Below are positions 1 to 11,707 of a stretch of 64,000 nt of DNA, one piece after another. Origin of the DNA: Myotis daubentonii (Eukaryota > Chordata > Mammalia > Chiroptera > Vespertilionidae); assembly GCF_963259705.1 (NCBI RefSeq), contig NC_081842.1, positions 92,432,433 to 92,496,432 on the forward strand, in the 5' to 3' direction. Every line of letters begins with the position of its first letter. Positions within the stretch are counted from its first letter, which is position 1. A program made the position numbers and the translations under genes. The notes under the pieces were generated by a model that saw only the letters and a list, made by a program, of their open reading frames with translations, did no database searches and was not told where the DNA came from.

Positions 1-689
1 TGCTGAAATTGAAATACTTTAAAACATTTCATTATAAACACTTTCTGTTAACAAGCTGCTAAATATTAAGCAAATAAGCAACATTTCTCAAGACACCTGT
101 TTTCTTATGTAAAAAAAAATAAGAGTAATGAATAGTTGTTAATTTATGACGTTTACACAAAATTATGATTTTCACCAAAATTAAGACAAACATAGAAGAG
201 AAATATTTTTCATTGTTTAAAGCTAAATAACTTTTTATAAAAGATTTGATTTTTAATTATTCAGTGATACCCAAAGTATTATTTTATCTTTTTAGCATTG
301 TGAAAGCATCTGTCTGCTCCTCAGGTCCATACTCGTATCCAGTTATTTGCAAGAATCATTAGTGATGATCCATTATGATAAGATCAGCCCATACTGTTCT
401 TAAAAGGGTGCGAGAAAATGTACCCATAGAACTAAAATGCTTTAATATTAAGGTTCTGCTTTAAAGTTGATCTACATATTTCTTCCAACTATCCTGTAAT
501 TTTGTTTCCTGTCAAATATCTGCTCCCCTTACCAAATGAAATACCTTCTATCTTTGCTAAATCTCCTGTATATGTTTGGAGGTGGGTGGGGAAATGCCAT
601 ATACTATGCTCATTTCATCTTATTTGGTTCTTTAGTTATTTTATTTTGAAAAAGGTAAATGTGTATTTAGCTTCCTTCCCTGGCTTCTA
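1..689. other. AT-rich stretch, nothing recognised
   Basis: No repeat family, exon or regulatory element that I can name. Open frames here are short and look random. Confidence 0.5.
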
Positions 690-880
690 TTGGAAATAGT
701 TGCAAGTTCTGGCAGCTGATAAACACAGGCTCCAACCCCAGTTCTGCAACTTACAAGCTGTGTGCCATTTGGCAAGTCCTTTAAAATGTCTGGACCTTAA
801 TTTATACCTTTATTAAGTGATTATAGCAACTTGAAAATGCCCAGAATTGCTGTGAGGACTGCATTGGATACTGTACATTG
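690..880 (+). repeat. MIR SINE remnant
   Basis: The core 'ttctgcaacttacaagctg' with the following 'gcaagtcctttaa' matches the central domain of the ancient mammalian MIR element. It is diverged and has no visible target duplication, as expected for its age. Family assignment is from memory of the consensus. Confidence 0.6.
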
Positions 881-1094
881 ATCTGTGTACAGTACTTTCC
901 CCTTACCCACAGGGGTACATGCCAAGATCCCCAGTGAATGCCTAAAACCATGGAGAGCGCTGTAAGTACATACCTGTGATAAAGATGAATATATAAATTA
1001 GGCAATTTCACAGATAGAAGCTGGATTCTTACTGTAGAACTTAGCAGCTTCAGCATACTAGTTTTTTTCCTTTTCTTATTAAGAAGTTTCAGCT

Positions 1095-1096
<2 letters not shown>

Positions 1097-1142
<46 letters not shown>

Positions 1143-1147
1143 ACACT
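1097..1147. repeat. (CA)n microsatellite
   Basis: About 25 CA units with one CT interruption near the right end. Confidence 0.95.
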
Positions 1148-1228
1148 ACAGCTTCCGTTTGGCATATCTGAATTGCCAGCGCCACTACTTTTGAACTCTT
1201 TAAAGCCATTATTAAAATGAGGGTTCTT

Positions 1229-1624
1229 TTTTAAAAAAAGTATTTATTGATGAAAATATGCATAATTCACAAGCTTTTTCCCCATTGACCCCCCTCCAGC
1301 CTGTCCCATGCTCCCCACCAGGCCTTCATCACCCTATTGTCTATTTCCATGGGTTATGCATATATGCATATGCATAGTAGTATATGCAAAGTCTTAGGTC
1401 GATTACCTCCCACTCTCCCACCCTCCCCCCCTGCCTTCCTTCGGAGACTCCCCACTCTGTTCTATGCTTCCATGTCTCTGGATTCACTCCATTCATCAGT
1501 TTATTTTGTTAATTAGATTCCACATATGCGTGAGATCATATGATACTTGCCTTTCTCTGACTGATTTATTTAACTTAGCATGATACTCTCCAGGTCCCTG
1601 CATACTGTCTCAAAGAGTAAGGGA
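1229..1624 (-). mobile_element. L1 3' end, 5'-truncated, with target-site duplication
   Basis: Antisense L1 3' UTR: the poly(T) side is at 1229-1237, and the phrases on gttatgcatatatgcatatg, 'catgtctctggattcactcc' and 'cagtttattttgttaattag' recur in sense at the other young L1 3' ends in this window. The same 16 bp, taaaatgagggttctt, lies at 1213-1228 and 1625-1640, a clean target-site duplication that proves insertion by target-primed reverse transcription. It landed inside the Tigger-type element and is therefore younger. Confidence 0.85.
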
Positions 1625-1946
1625 TAAAATGAGGGTTCTTGAACACAAGTGCTGTGATACCATGACAGTTTGATAACTGAGGTGGCTACTAAATGACTAA
1701 TGGGAGAGGAGTATGTACAGCATCAGCATCAAGACACTGGAAAAAATGATGATTTAAGTCTGGGCAGGACAGAGCCAGTCAGCACAAGATTTCATCATGC
1801 TACTCAGCATAGCACATAATTGAAAACTTATGAATTGTTAATTTCTAGAATTCCCAGCTAATATTTTTGGATTATGGTTAACCATGGGTAACTAAAACCA
1901 TGGAAAGGGAAATTGCAAATAAGGAGGGAGTATGCATACGCTAGAG

Positions 1947-2256
1947 TAGTGGTTCTCAACCTTCCTAATACCAGGACCTCTTAATACAGTTCCTTATGTT
2001 GTGGTGACCCCAACCATAAAATTATTTTCATTGCTACTTTATAACTGTACTTTTGCTACTGTTATGAATTATAATGTAAATATCTGATATGCAGAATGTA
2101 TTTTCATTGTTACAAATTGAACATAATTAAAGCATAGTGATTAATCACGAAAACAATATGTAATTATATATGTGTTTTCCGATGGTCTTAGGCGACCCCT
2201 GTGAAAGGGTCGTTCGACCCCCAAAGGGATTGTGACCCACAGGTTGAGAACCTCTG
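1947..2256 (-). mobile_element. SPIN (Space Invader) hAT element
   Basis: About 310 bp with 16-bp terminal inverted repeats (tagtggttctcaacct at the left, aggttgagaacctctg at the right). Flanking 8-mers CGCTAGAG (1939-1946) and CCCTAGAG (2257-2264) match at 7 of 8 positions, the 8-bp duplication expected for hAT. The inner sequence (cgacccccaaagggattg, ccgatggtcttagg) matches the other two copies here. SPIN elements are non-autonomous hAT transposons known to have entered several tetrapod lineages horizontally. Orientation is given relative to the copy at 52872. Confidence 0.9.
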
Positions 2257-2264
2257 CCCTAGAG

Positions 2265-2838
2265 GATACTTCACAAATAGTAAGACAAAAGGAGGAAGGT
2301 ACCTTTCCTTCAAGTCCAGAATTTTTGGTAAATTCTCTTAAATAATATAATTCACCTTCCTGAATTGTCAACTGGGTGCAATAAAATGTTTTAAAAATTC
2401 TCCAAGGATCCAAAGGTATCTCCAGGTACCACGAAAGTGTGTGGTTATGTGGAAAGAATAAGTGGAATAATAGGTTATTCTAATTTTAGCTAGAATAGCT
2501 CTACTTTTATTTATTAGGCTCCAGTGTTAGTGTTCTTTTTAAAAAGATAATTATAGGGCTAAAATATTTCAGAAAGGCACTATTGGAAAGACAAGAAAAT
2601 GTTATACTATGAGTTGAAAATCTTGGTTTCCTGCTCAACACCTACTTTGTGACTTCTTGGCCAGATTACCCCTGATGAAACAATTTTTAAATCTTTAAAC
2701 ACTCAGATATACCTCACATATATTTACATGCAAACTTTCATATAATAATTAGCTTAAACACGGAAATATTTGGAGCAATGACATAAACTTTAAGCACTAC
2801 TTTATAGTATTATTTTTGAAAATGTTTGTATATATGCA
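2265..2838. other. AT-rich stretch, nothing recognised
   Basis: No named repeat or gene is visible. The minus-strand open frame over 2141-2413 overlaps SPIN and is not considered coding. Confidence 0.45.
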
Positions 2839-2957
2839 CAGAGTGGGATAAAAGTAGGTTTATAGTTGTTTGTATGGAAAATAATACATAATTAATAATA
2901 ATACAAAAATAAACTCTGTTTCACATACAATTGTAAAGGTACTTTTACCCTACCCTG
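2839..2957. mobile_element. Mariner-type MITE, copy 1
   Basis: A 119-bp element with inverted ends: CAGAGTGGGATAAAAGTAG at the left, and the reverse complement of TACTTTTACCCTACCCTG at the right. TA follows the right end. It shares its entire length with the copy at 29951-30068. Size, TIRs and TA target point to a Tc1/mariner MITE; family name not assigned. Confidence 0.75.
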
Positions 2958-5110
2958 TATAGGACTTAAAATTTGACTGGTGAGTTACCTAATATTTCTA
3001 ATATGTGATTACTCATTGAAGCGTATTTGCAGACAAACAGAAATGTCAATACATACATATTTTTGCATAGGAATACTTACCTCACATATAAACTGAAAAA
3101 TGCATATAGAGGATGATTATTGTAATGAGAGGTAATATAGTGAGACAATTTGATAAAGTAATATGTCATATATGTTGTTTTGTTTTAATTTAAAAGTTAT
3201 GTACTTATATGTTCACATGATACTAGCATTCTTAAACTTTATTGACTATATATAAAAATTTAAAAAGTTAAAAAAATTATGAATATACATAAAAAGAAAT
3301 TAAATCATTTGGATACTAAAAATATCCAGTTGCCCCTTATACATTTTACATGAACCTTGAAAGGGTGTGAAATTTGAAACACTCTGTAACGTACTCAGTT
3401 TTAAAATCCTTCTTTAAATCACTTCATGTCAATTTTAAACTAAAATTAATTTGAAACTGTAGGAAGATATAAAGTTACCATAGTAACTCAAACTTTAAAA
3501 CTGAAATCTTTTGCAAGCAAGACTTTTATTTCTATAGAAAAAAAAGAAAACATTTTCTAAAGTTAAATGATACTTATTCCATTACCACTAATTCTCATAG
3601 TAGGAAATAGGTGGAAATAGCAGTGCCTAATCTTTTGTTCATTGTATGCCACGATTTCAACTGATGGCAAATGAGTGACACCCTGTCTTACCAAAACAAC
3701 TAACCTTGGATGATGCCTGGAGAAAAGGTTTTAGCTTCAAATTGATTCTTCTAATTTAGAGTTCGCTAAATATGTGAATGTGCCATGCTTGACCTTTAAA
3801 AGGAAGGAAAACAAATTGCGTTGGGTGCCACCAATACAAAATCCTTCAATGAATTCTTAATTTCTTCATGTGTCTGTGCCTATTCCTGAAAATGACTCAT
3901 CCTCTTACTTTTTCTTCTTGTCCTCATCTTCTTTCTTTTTCTTAACAGTGTGAGACACTTCAAGTCTCTAAGCAATCACATTTCCTATAGCTGTAGTTAT
4001 CTGCCACTCCTATGGGCATAATACTAGTAGTAATATTAGTAGTCAGCACTAATATTAATTTGAAATGACACATGTTTAGAGTGTTTCCTTCTGACTTCCT
4101 TTTTTCCCCTATAACATCTTCTTCTATCAAGGATAGATCTTATTTAGCAAAGTTAATCAAGTGTTGCAATGATCTCTCTCTGTTAGCGGTGACTATCAAT
4201 TACCATTTAGTTGGTACTTTAAGATCTCTCAAAATGTCTTTTAGATAAAACTTTCTGGATTTTTGAAAGTATATTCAGGCACCACCCATGAGACTTGAAG
4301 GTATCCATGTCTAAACCCTTTATTATAAAGACACAAATAATGATTAGTGTTTATAAAATGTTTGTTTTGTTTTGGTGTTTGCAAACTGCTTTATCAATTA
4401 TCTCACTCACCCCTCAAAACCACATTTTATTTGAAGAAAGCATCTCAGAAATTTGTTCAAAACCATTAGAATTGTTTCAGTGGAAAAAAAAAATCTTTGT
4501 AACTTCACAAACTCTCTTGGTGCCTTACAGGTAAGCATGATGTACTGACAGCCCTGGTCCTGAAGTCCTCATGTTCTGGAAGAGAGCAGTAGGGATTCAT
4601 TACATATTCTGAGTGCTGTTGCAACTGAAACATTCCTGTGAAAGCTCATTTTTCTTTGCTTATATTTTCTCTAAAAAAGACGCATGACATTTTTCTCTCC
4701 AAAAGGTCTCAGTATAGTAGATATCCAAGGTAGATCTACAGAGTATAGCAGAGTAGATGGATAGCTAGATAACTATTGGCATATATAAATTATTATTTAT
4801 GTATATTTTTAATTGAGAAATGTATAATTATGTAAAAATTAAAATGCCAAACAAGAAATAACAGGGGAATTAGAAATTGGATAAGTGAAAATCAATATAA
4901 TATATACAAAAAGTGAGAAATTGCTAAAATAGTGATTAGAGGGGTGTTTATACCTGCAAACATTTATATTAAAAAATGAGAAATACCTCAAATTATCATC
5001 TTCCTCTTAGACTGAAGGGACTGGTAAAATAAGAACAAATTGAAAGTAAAGCATATAGAAGGGAGGGCATAATAAAGATAAGAAAGGAGTTAAATAAAAT
5101 AAATAATTAA
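2958..5110. other. AT-rich stretch, no recognised gene
   Basis: About 2.1 kb without a repeat I can name. A 79-codon plus-strand open frame at 4295-4534 resembles no family known to me; part of this area (4360-4420) may be an old MIR or L2 remnant. Nothing here supports an exon. Confidence 0.4.
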
Positions 5111-5362
5111 CCCTAGTCAGTTTTCTCAATGGTTAGAGCATAGGTCCATGGACTGAAGGGTCACAGGTTCAATTCCTGTCAAGGGCACATACCTCAGTTG
5201 CAAACTTGATCCCCAGCCTCTGAGTCAGGGGGTGTGTGGGAAACAACCAATTGATGTGCCTTCTCATGTCAATGTTTCTCTATCTTTCCCCCTTTTTTCC
5301 ACTCTCTCTAGAAATCAATGGAAAAATATCCTTGGGTAAAGTTTAACAATAACAACAAAAAA
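5111..5362 (+). mobile_element. Ves SINE
   Basis: Starts with the tRNA-like head ccctagtcagttttctcaat, with a B-box-like ggttcaattcc near 5165. This is followed by the 'ggcacatacctcagttg' linker, a CT-rich section, and an A-rich tail with AAC repeats. The copy is diverged. Confidence 0.85.
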
Positions 5363-5563
5363 GAATAACCTAACATAGTAATTATTTAAAGCAATAGAAA
5401 AATCAACTAAACCAAACATCGTGTTTTAAAAAGATCAAACAATATGACAAAAATTTAGCTTGATTCACCAATAAAAATAAAAGAGTATACTAGATTATTG
5501 TAATCGTGAATGGAAGAGGTGACACTATTACAAATATTACATTAACTTTAAAAAATATAACAG

Positions 5564-5744
5564 GGCGGAAGTGCGCGCGAGGGCCTTCGGGAGCGCACAC
5601 TCTCTGGGCTGCCAGGAGGGCCGGGCATGCGCCGCGGGCGTTTTGGCAGGAAGCACGGGGTGGGTCAGACAATTATAATGTCCGTCAACTGAGCCAATAA
5701 AGCTGCACTGGTCTTAAATCGCAAAAAAAAAAAAAAAAAAAAAT
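5564..5744 (+). pseudogene. GC-rich retrocopy of an unidentified polyadenylated transcript
   Basis: A sharply GC-rich and CpG-rich 180-bp island in AT-rich surroundings. It ends with AATAAA (5697-5702), then about 20 nt, then a pure A run (5723-5743). The 8-mer TATAACAG flanks it at 5556-5563 and 5745-5752, extended by imperfect A/T matches. These are the marks of L1-mediated retroposition of a short mature RNA. The start (ggcggaagtgcgcgcgag) reads like the 5' end of a housekeeping transcript. I cannot name the source. No convincing frame runs through it; the 64-codon frame starts upstream of the insertion. Confidence 0.6.
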
Positions 5745-5786
5745 TATAACAGAATAACATGAACAGTTAAATGACAAAAAGTCAGC

Positions 5787-7107
5787 ATGACTGGGGAGGC
5801 TGAGCCACTGGGCCCTATGGGGCCCCTACCACACAAGACCCCTCTATCAACTCAAGAAGACTTAGCAGCTACCCAATATATAGAAACAAACACAGGGAAG
5901 CAGCCAAAATGTGGAGACAAAGAAACAAGTCACAAATGAAAGAAATGGATGAAAGCAAAATACTGGATATAGAGTTCAAAACCACAGTTATAAAGCTACT
6001 CAAGAATCTTTTAGAAACCTCCAAGAAATTTAGTGAGACCCTCAAGGATATGAAAAAGGACCAATCAGAAATTAAGCATACACTGACTGAAATAAAGAAT
6101 AATATACAGAGATCCAACAGCAGACTAGAGGATCCCAAGAATCAAGTCAACGATTTGAAATACGAAGAAGCAAAAAACACCCAACCAGAAAAGCAAAAAG
6201 TAAAAAGAATCCAAAAATATGAAGATAGTGTAAGGAGCCTCTGGGACAACTTCAAACGTCCCAACATCCGAATTATGATGGGGTTGCCAGCAGAAGAGAG
6301 AGCAAGACATTGAAAATCCATTTGAAGAAATAATGACAGAAAACTTCCCCTACCTGGTGAAAGAAATAGACTTACAAGTCCAGGAAGCACAGCAAACTCC
6401 AAAGAAGAGGAATCTAAAGAGGACCACACCAAGACACATCATAATTAAAATGCCAAGAGCAAAAGACAAAGAGAGAATCTTAAAAGCAGCAAGAGAAAAA
6501 GTTAGTTACCGACAAGGAAGTACCCAAACAACTTCCAGCTGATTTCTCAACAGAAACTATGCAGGCCAGAGGGAGTGGCAAGAAATATATAAAGTGATGA
6601 ATAGTAAGAACCTATAACCAAGATTACTCTACCCAGCAAAGCTATCATTTAGAATTGAAGGTCAGATAAAGAGCTTCACAGACAAGAAAAAGCTAAAGGA
6701 GTTCATCACCACAAAACCAGGATTATATGAAATGCTGAAGAGTATTCTCTAAGAAGAGGAAGAAGAAGAAAAAGGTAAAGATAAAAATTTTGAACAACAA
6801 AGTGACAACAAATACATATCTATCAAAAAGTGAACCTAAAAATCAAATGAATAAAAAACCTGAAGAACAGAACAGACTGATGAATGTAATAGAATCAGGG
6901 GCATGGAAAGGGAGCAGACTGACAATTCTTGGGGGGAAGGGCTTGTGAGGGTGCAGGAAGATACTGGACAAAATACTTATACCTATGGATGCGGTCAGTT
7001 GCGGGGGGGAGGCCTGGAGTGGAGTGCGAACTGGGTGGAGGGGAGCTATGGCGTGGGGGGGAGAGGAACATCTGTAACAATCTGAACAATAAAAATTTAA
7101 AAAAAAT
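5787..7107 (+). mobile_element. HAL1 (half-LINE) copy 1, 5'-truncated
   Basis: Collinear with the HAL1 copies at 22680 and 55697, beginning part-way into the 5' UTR (gggaggctgagccactg). It contains a diverged ORF1 (5909-6752), then a GAA-rich link and a 3' UTR ending aacaatctgaacaataaaaa at about 7091, with an A-rich tail. There is no ORF2 between ORF1 and the 3' UTR. Elements of this plan, an L1 ORF1 joined to an L1-type 3' UTR, are known as HAL1 and depend on L1 machinery. Confidence 0.8.
5909..6752 (+). pseudogene. HAL1 ORF1 (L1 ORF1p-like RNA-binding protein), frameshifted
   Basis: The first frame (134 codons from 5909) begins MWRQRNKSQMKEM and is rich in K, E, I and L with heptad-like spacing, matching the coiled-coil part of L1 ORF1p. 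SLWDNFKRPNIRI marks entry to the RNA-recognition region. The reading frame shifts near 6310; a second frame (6333-6542) carries MTENFPYLVKEIDLQVQ and the PRHIIIKMPR block. A third stretch continues through LSFRIEG- and FTDKKKLKEF-like residues to TAA at 6750-6752. ORF1p is a trimeric nucleic-acid chaperone that coats L1 RNA in the cytoplasm; this copy cannot encode it. Confidence 0.8.
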
Positions 7108-8925
7108 AAAAAGCTGCTGTATATATTTTAAACTATTAGCACTGATGTACCCATGGTGTCAATTACATTTTCTCTCCCCCCCTCCTTCTCTCTTGAAATC
7201 CACTTTCTACATTTTTTTTACTTTCGCAAAGAGATTATTGCTCAATTTCAGTTTCTTTAGAGGATGTATTTTTGTTTGTTGTTTTTTTAGTGGAGTCTTT
7301 GTTGAAAAATCTCATGATACTTTAAATACAGCCATGGAATTAAAGCAAGTAGATGACTGCCATATATGTCAATCTTCAATTAAACCTCAACTGTAAGTTT
7401 CATTTTGTATTCTCAACCACAGTTGGCCCAAACTTCTGAGAACAAATTCTCTCTTAAATTCTGCATGGTAGATTTTATCCCTCCTTACTTAAGCCCTTCA
7501 CATATGCATCAGAAAGTATATGTTTCCTTTCATCTATCAGTATTTTTGCATCATTTTTAAGTCTTCAAAAATGTATTATAATCTTTCCTCCATTGATATC
7601 CCTCATTGTATCTTTTTTATTTGTATGAGTTTAAACATTACTGAACTTTCAAAAGTGAATTTGGGATTTCGGGGAATCATGGAAACCACTATGTTTGACT
7701 TTTCCATAATAATTTACAGATTTCTTGATATTTTTCATTATAAAAGAGGTGAACTATTATGATGATGTAATCAAATATTTTTTGAAATGGTTACTTTATG
7801 AGACTGAGTATTCTTATATTATTCTGACTAAAATATGAATTGTCTTAGTGTAAAGCTGATAGTTTTTCTCACAAGAAATAAATTAAGTTGGGGTAGAGAA
7901 TTGCATTTAAGCTCATTTTTAGATAATAATCAATTGATATAACTAAACCAGATATTTAGAAATATCTATAAAGAAAAATTGGCATGGCTTGGCCTTAATG
8001 AGCACCCTAAAAGTGATATTGTAACAAGAAAATTATCATACTCAGGTTAACCTTTATTTTCATAATCACAATTGCCTATAAGTAAAGCATTTCAAAGGAG
8101 ATGAACCAAGTATTTTTTAAACACTTTTCTGCCTTATGGAATTCCTACAGAAAACGGGAGCCTTTAAGACAGAATAATGAAGACACTGTCAATTGTGGAA
8201 AAGAAGAGGATCAGTGCCTAGTATGTGTAGGTTAGTTAGCATCATAAATGTGCTCAATAAATACTAAATAACAAAGATTTTTACTAACAGAATCAGCAGT
8301 TAGACCAGATTTTCTCCTGAGAAATGTTCAGAAATATTCTGTCCAACATAGGCCTCCAAGCCATCTGGGACTTGGTTACTGGTAACAAAATCTTTTGAGG
8401 AGCCTCTAGCAAATTTCACAGTGAAATATAAATGAATCTGAAAGGTAGCCTATCATTTACTTTGAAATGAGTGCACATTTTGCATATAGTAGGCATTCAT
8501 GCTTTTGTATCACATCTGGTGGCACCTTATAAAACTATATTACTAATAAACAAAATAATTACTTTGACCCCTCAGTCTGTAATGTAGGTATTATAACATT
8601 AAAAAAGGCTTAGTGTGTAGAAGGAATAATTGTATATTTGCTAGAAATCTGAAAATTGTGATACAATTGATATACTATAATTCACTATCAAACAAATATT
8701 AATTTTATAAGAAAATTGAAGCTATAGGAACACTCAAGAGTTTTGTTTTGTGTGTTGTTTTGTTTTAAAACTAAACACCCATTTAATTTTATTGAACTGA
8801 GGTTTTTTCCAATTTTATATATCATAGACTCCCTTATAGAAACCCCTATAATGGGATCTCACATATCACACTATGAGCAACAATAAAGAAATGAGGCCCC
8901 CTTTTAAATAATGCATTCTGTATTG

Positions 8926-8928
<3 letters not shown>
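7108..8928. other. AT-rich stretch, no recognised gene
   Basis: About 1.8 kb with no element I can name confidently. A weak L2-like tail motif (gtgctcaataaata, near 8251-8264) is present. The plus-strand open frames of 155 and 80 codons start within or after the HAL1 tail and have no family resemblance. Confidence 0.4.
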
Positions 8929-8994
<66 letters not shown>

Positions 8995-8998
8995 TATA
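8929..8998. repeat. (TA)n microsatellite
   Basis: About 70 bp of alternating TA with a single G interruption near 8976. Confidence 0.95.
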
Positions 8999-9000
8999 AT

Positions 9001-9215
9001 TTTCTATTAGTAACATTTAGTAAGTTCACAGTATTGTTCAAGCATTACCACTATCTAGTTCTAGAACATTTCTTTCCAAAAGGAAACCTCCTCCCCATTA
9101 AGCAGTCATTCCCCATTCCTTCCTCCAGGGGAAACTACTAATATGTCTCTCTATGGACTTGCCTATTCTGGATATTTCATACAAATGGAGTCATGCAATA
9201 TGTGGTTTTTGTTGT
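9001..9215 (-). mobile_element. Old L1 (L1M-type) 3' UTR fragment, antisense
   Basis: The phrases gcagtcattccccattcc, tctctatggacttgcctatt and catacaaatggagtcatgca match the antisense 3' UTR of ancient mammalian L1M subfamilies. No tail or duplication is visible. Confidence 0.6.
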
Positions 9216-11207
9216 TCTGTTTTTAAATAAATATTGCCTCAGTTCAAGTCCTCTGAGTGGCAGAAACCAAGATTAGATTAGAAGTGCAGTGCAATAAGTT
9301 CATCAGAGGGAACTCCCTCCAGGGGCAGGGGGCAGGGAGCAGGGACAGGAGACAAGGAGAGCCATCCACGTGAGATGCAATTCTGAACATTGTGCAGAAG
9401 AGAAGGAACAAAGAAGGGATGCAGAGACAAGAGTCCAGACCACAGTACAGTTAGTAGAAAAGTTTAGTTAGGCTTCTAGGGAGCCCTTAAACCAAAGTTA
9501 CACACCAGAAGTGTCCTGCTTCTGGCTGGGTTGTCCTACCTTATCACTTCTTAATAATGTCAACTGAAAAGGAGCACCAATGGATATAGTTAATATTTCA
9601 TGAAAGCTGAAAAACATTCTGGTTAAATTACTTCCCTGTATTTATCCTAAATATTTAAATATGATTGACTTACAACTTTGATTTTGACCACAAAAAAAGC
9701 AATATAGAAAATTCCTCTCCAAATCTAGCCTTTCCACAACCAGGAATAACATGTCTGCCTTGTATTTATATTAATTGAAACTAAAAGAATAAGCAATGTA
9801 TCTTTTATATCAGATCTCACTATTATTTTCCTTTCTTAATATATGATAAATTATAAAATCATGAGGAAGGCGAATATTTCAATCAAAATATCTCTATCAA
9901 CAAAAGGGTTAGGCTAAGGTAATGGCACTTGCTGAGGATATCATATTTTCTTCAAAAATAAGAAACCTGTAGGTGTACTCCTTAAAATTTGTGCTTCAAC
10001 ATTTTATTGTCTAAAATATTCAGAAGATATAATTTTTCTTTGTGTTTAAAACTGTCACAACCTTTTATAAACAGAATGAAGGGATAGCTACTATTCATTC
10101 TATAATAAAAAGTATACCACCTAAATGTGTGCTGCCATGTGGCTTTCTATACATTTTGGTATTTGACAACATTAAGTAAATTATTATTTTTCTGTTACTG
10201 ATATTGTTGTTTGTATGCCCTAAAAATGCAGTCTTGCATTAGCGCCTTTTCTCTTATATTTAATCATTTCTAAAATGCACATTTATTCACACTTCAATAT
10301 ATGTAAAATCAGAATGTATTTTGACTGGATGATATCTTGAATTTAACAAAATAAAATGATATTTTTATGAAGAAAACAGTAAAGAGATTTTCTTAGAATA
10401 AGAGACACTTTTCTTACTTCATACTAATTCTATTTTCTAAGATCCCAGTAAAGAATTAACCACATAGATAGTTCCTCAGGTGAATTTAGCATCATTTCTT
10501 AAGGTATCACAAATGTTATTTTACTTCAGATTCCTTCATATTTTTCCCAATAGGGTAGGTAAGGTCCAAGCTTCTAAAGTACTTTCAGTCCTTTAACTGC
10601 AAAATATTTGAAAATGTAATACTTTAAAGAATATATATTTTCCAAAAGGAAAAAAATCAATTACACTCTATTTTTCTTTTAACAAAAATTGACCATGTGT
10701 AATAAACATTGTCATTTTAAATATCATTATCCTGTATGATCATAAAAATATTATTTTAAAATTTTATCTTTATAAAATTCTGCCTTATACATACTAAAAC
10801 CATTTTGTATTGGGACTAATTTTTTCAAAGTCATTTTGACTGAATTTGACTCAATTTGACTATCAGATCTATCAAGTAAGTGCCATAAATGGGACTGAAA
10901 GTGAGTGGGTTTGACATACATATCAAATCTCCATAATGGGAAGCGGAATGTGCGCTGTCTGCTCTAAGAGAAGTTTCTCCATCAAATGTGTCCTTACCTA
11001 ACTCACACCCTCCAACTTCAATGCTGGGCTTGACTTTTTTTTAAAGAAGTCACTAAAATTTTGAAAACTATGAAGGCTCATGTTTCCATTACATGGTATT
11101 TTATGTAACTAATGACAAAATCTGAAGATGATGTACTGTCAGTGATACAAATATTAAAAATTTATTAAATCAAGTTATCTTCATTCTGTTACTCATAAAA
11201 GACACCA
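9216..11207. other. Mostly unrecognised; possible old LTR-like repeat at 9240-9560
   Basis: 9240-9560 is more GC-rich than its surroundings and contains a 'cagggggcagggagcaggg' run. It feels like a mammalian interspersed repeat, but I cannot name the family. 9560-11207 is AT-rich with nothing recognised. Confidence 0.3.
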
Positions 11208-11220
11208 AAAAGCACCTAGA

Positions 11221-11438
11221 GCCCTAACTGGTTTGGCTCAGTGGATAGAGCATCGGCCTGCAGACTGAAGGGCCCCAGGTTCGATTCAGGTCAAAGGCAT
11301 GTACCTTGGTTAGGGCACATCCCCAGTAGGGGGTGTGTAGGAGGCAGCTGATTGATGTTTCTCTCTCATTGATGTTTCTAACTCTCTATTCCCCTCCCTT
11401 CTTCTCTGTAAAAAATCAATAAAATATATATTTTTAAT
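11221..11438 (+). mobile_element. Ves SINE with target-site duplication
   Basis: One of the better copies: tRNA-like head gccctaactggtttggctca, A box around tggctcagtggatagagca, B box ggttcgattc (11279-11288), CT-rich middle and A-rich tail. AAAAGCACCTA occurs immediately before (11208-11218) and again after the tail (11439-11449), showing retroposition. It marks a pol III-transcribed element and not a functional tRNA gene. Confidence 0.92.
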
Positions 11439-11707
11439 AAAAGCACCTACAGAGAAAGATGTAAAAATTAAAAAGAAAATATTTAATTCTAGATTATCAC
11501 ATTTTTAGAGGATTCTAAGTTGATAATACAGGCCACCTCAAGAAGCATACTATACACATTTTCCCTCAATTTATTTATGTTGAGGTACACTTGACATATA
11601 ACATCATATTAGTTTTAAGTGTACAACATAATGATTTTCTATTTATTTATATTGTGAAATGATCACCACAATGTCTAGTTAATATCTATCACCATACATA
11701 GTGATAG

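Larger units (their letters stand above)
890..1935. mobile_element. Tigger-type (pogo/Tc1-mariner) DNA element, split by an L1
   Basis: The left end near 890 (CAGTACTTTCCCCTTA, preceded by TA) and the right end near 1900-1935 (AAATAAGGAGGGAGTAT) are inverted counterparts. Both carry the 'aaaaccatgga' motif typical of Tigger-like ends (958-968 inside the left end, mirrored near 1896-1906). The body is interrupted by a CA microsatellite and an L1 3' end at 1229-1624. No transposase frame is visible, so this is a non-autonomous or eroded copy. Confidence 0.6.

Noticed and set aside
4295..4534. 79-codon plus-strand frame
   Set aside because: No family resemblance, no splice-site support, and part may overlap an old interspersed repeat.
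5490..5700. Short frames on both strands over the GC-rich island
   Set aside because: They begin or end outside the retroposed segment and are explained by lack of stops in GC-rich DNA.
8929..8998. TA tract as a replication origin or matrix-attachment element
   Set aside because: Only a microsatellite is visible; no supporting signal.
11235..11290. tRNA gene
   Set aside because: A and B boxes are present but the sequence is a Ves SINE head followed by a CT-rich body and A tail with target duplication.
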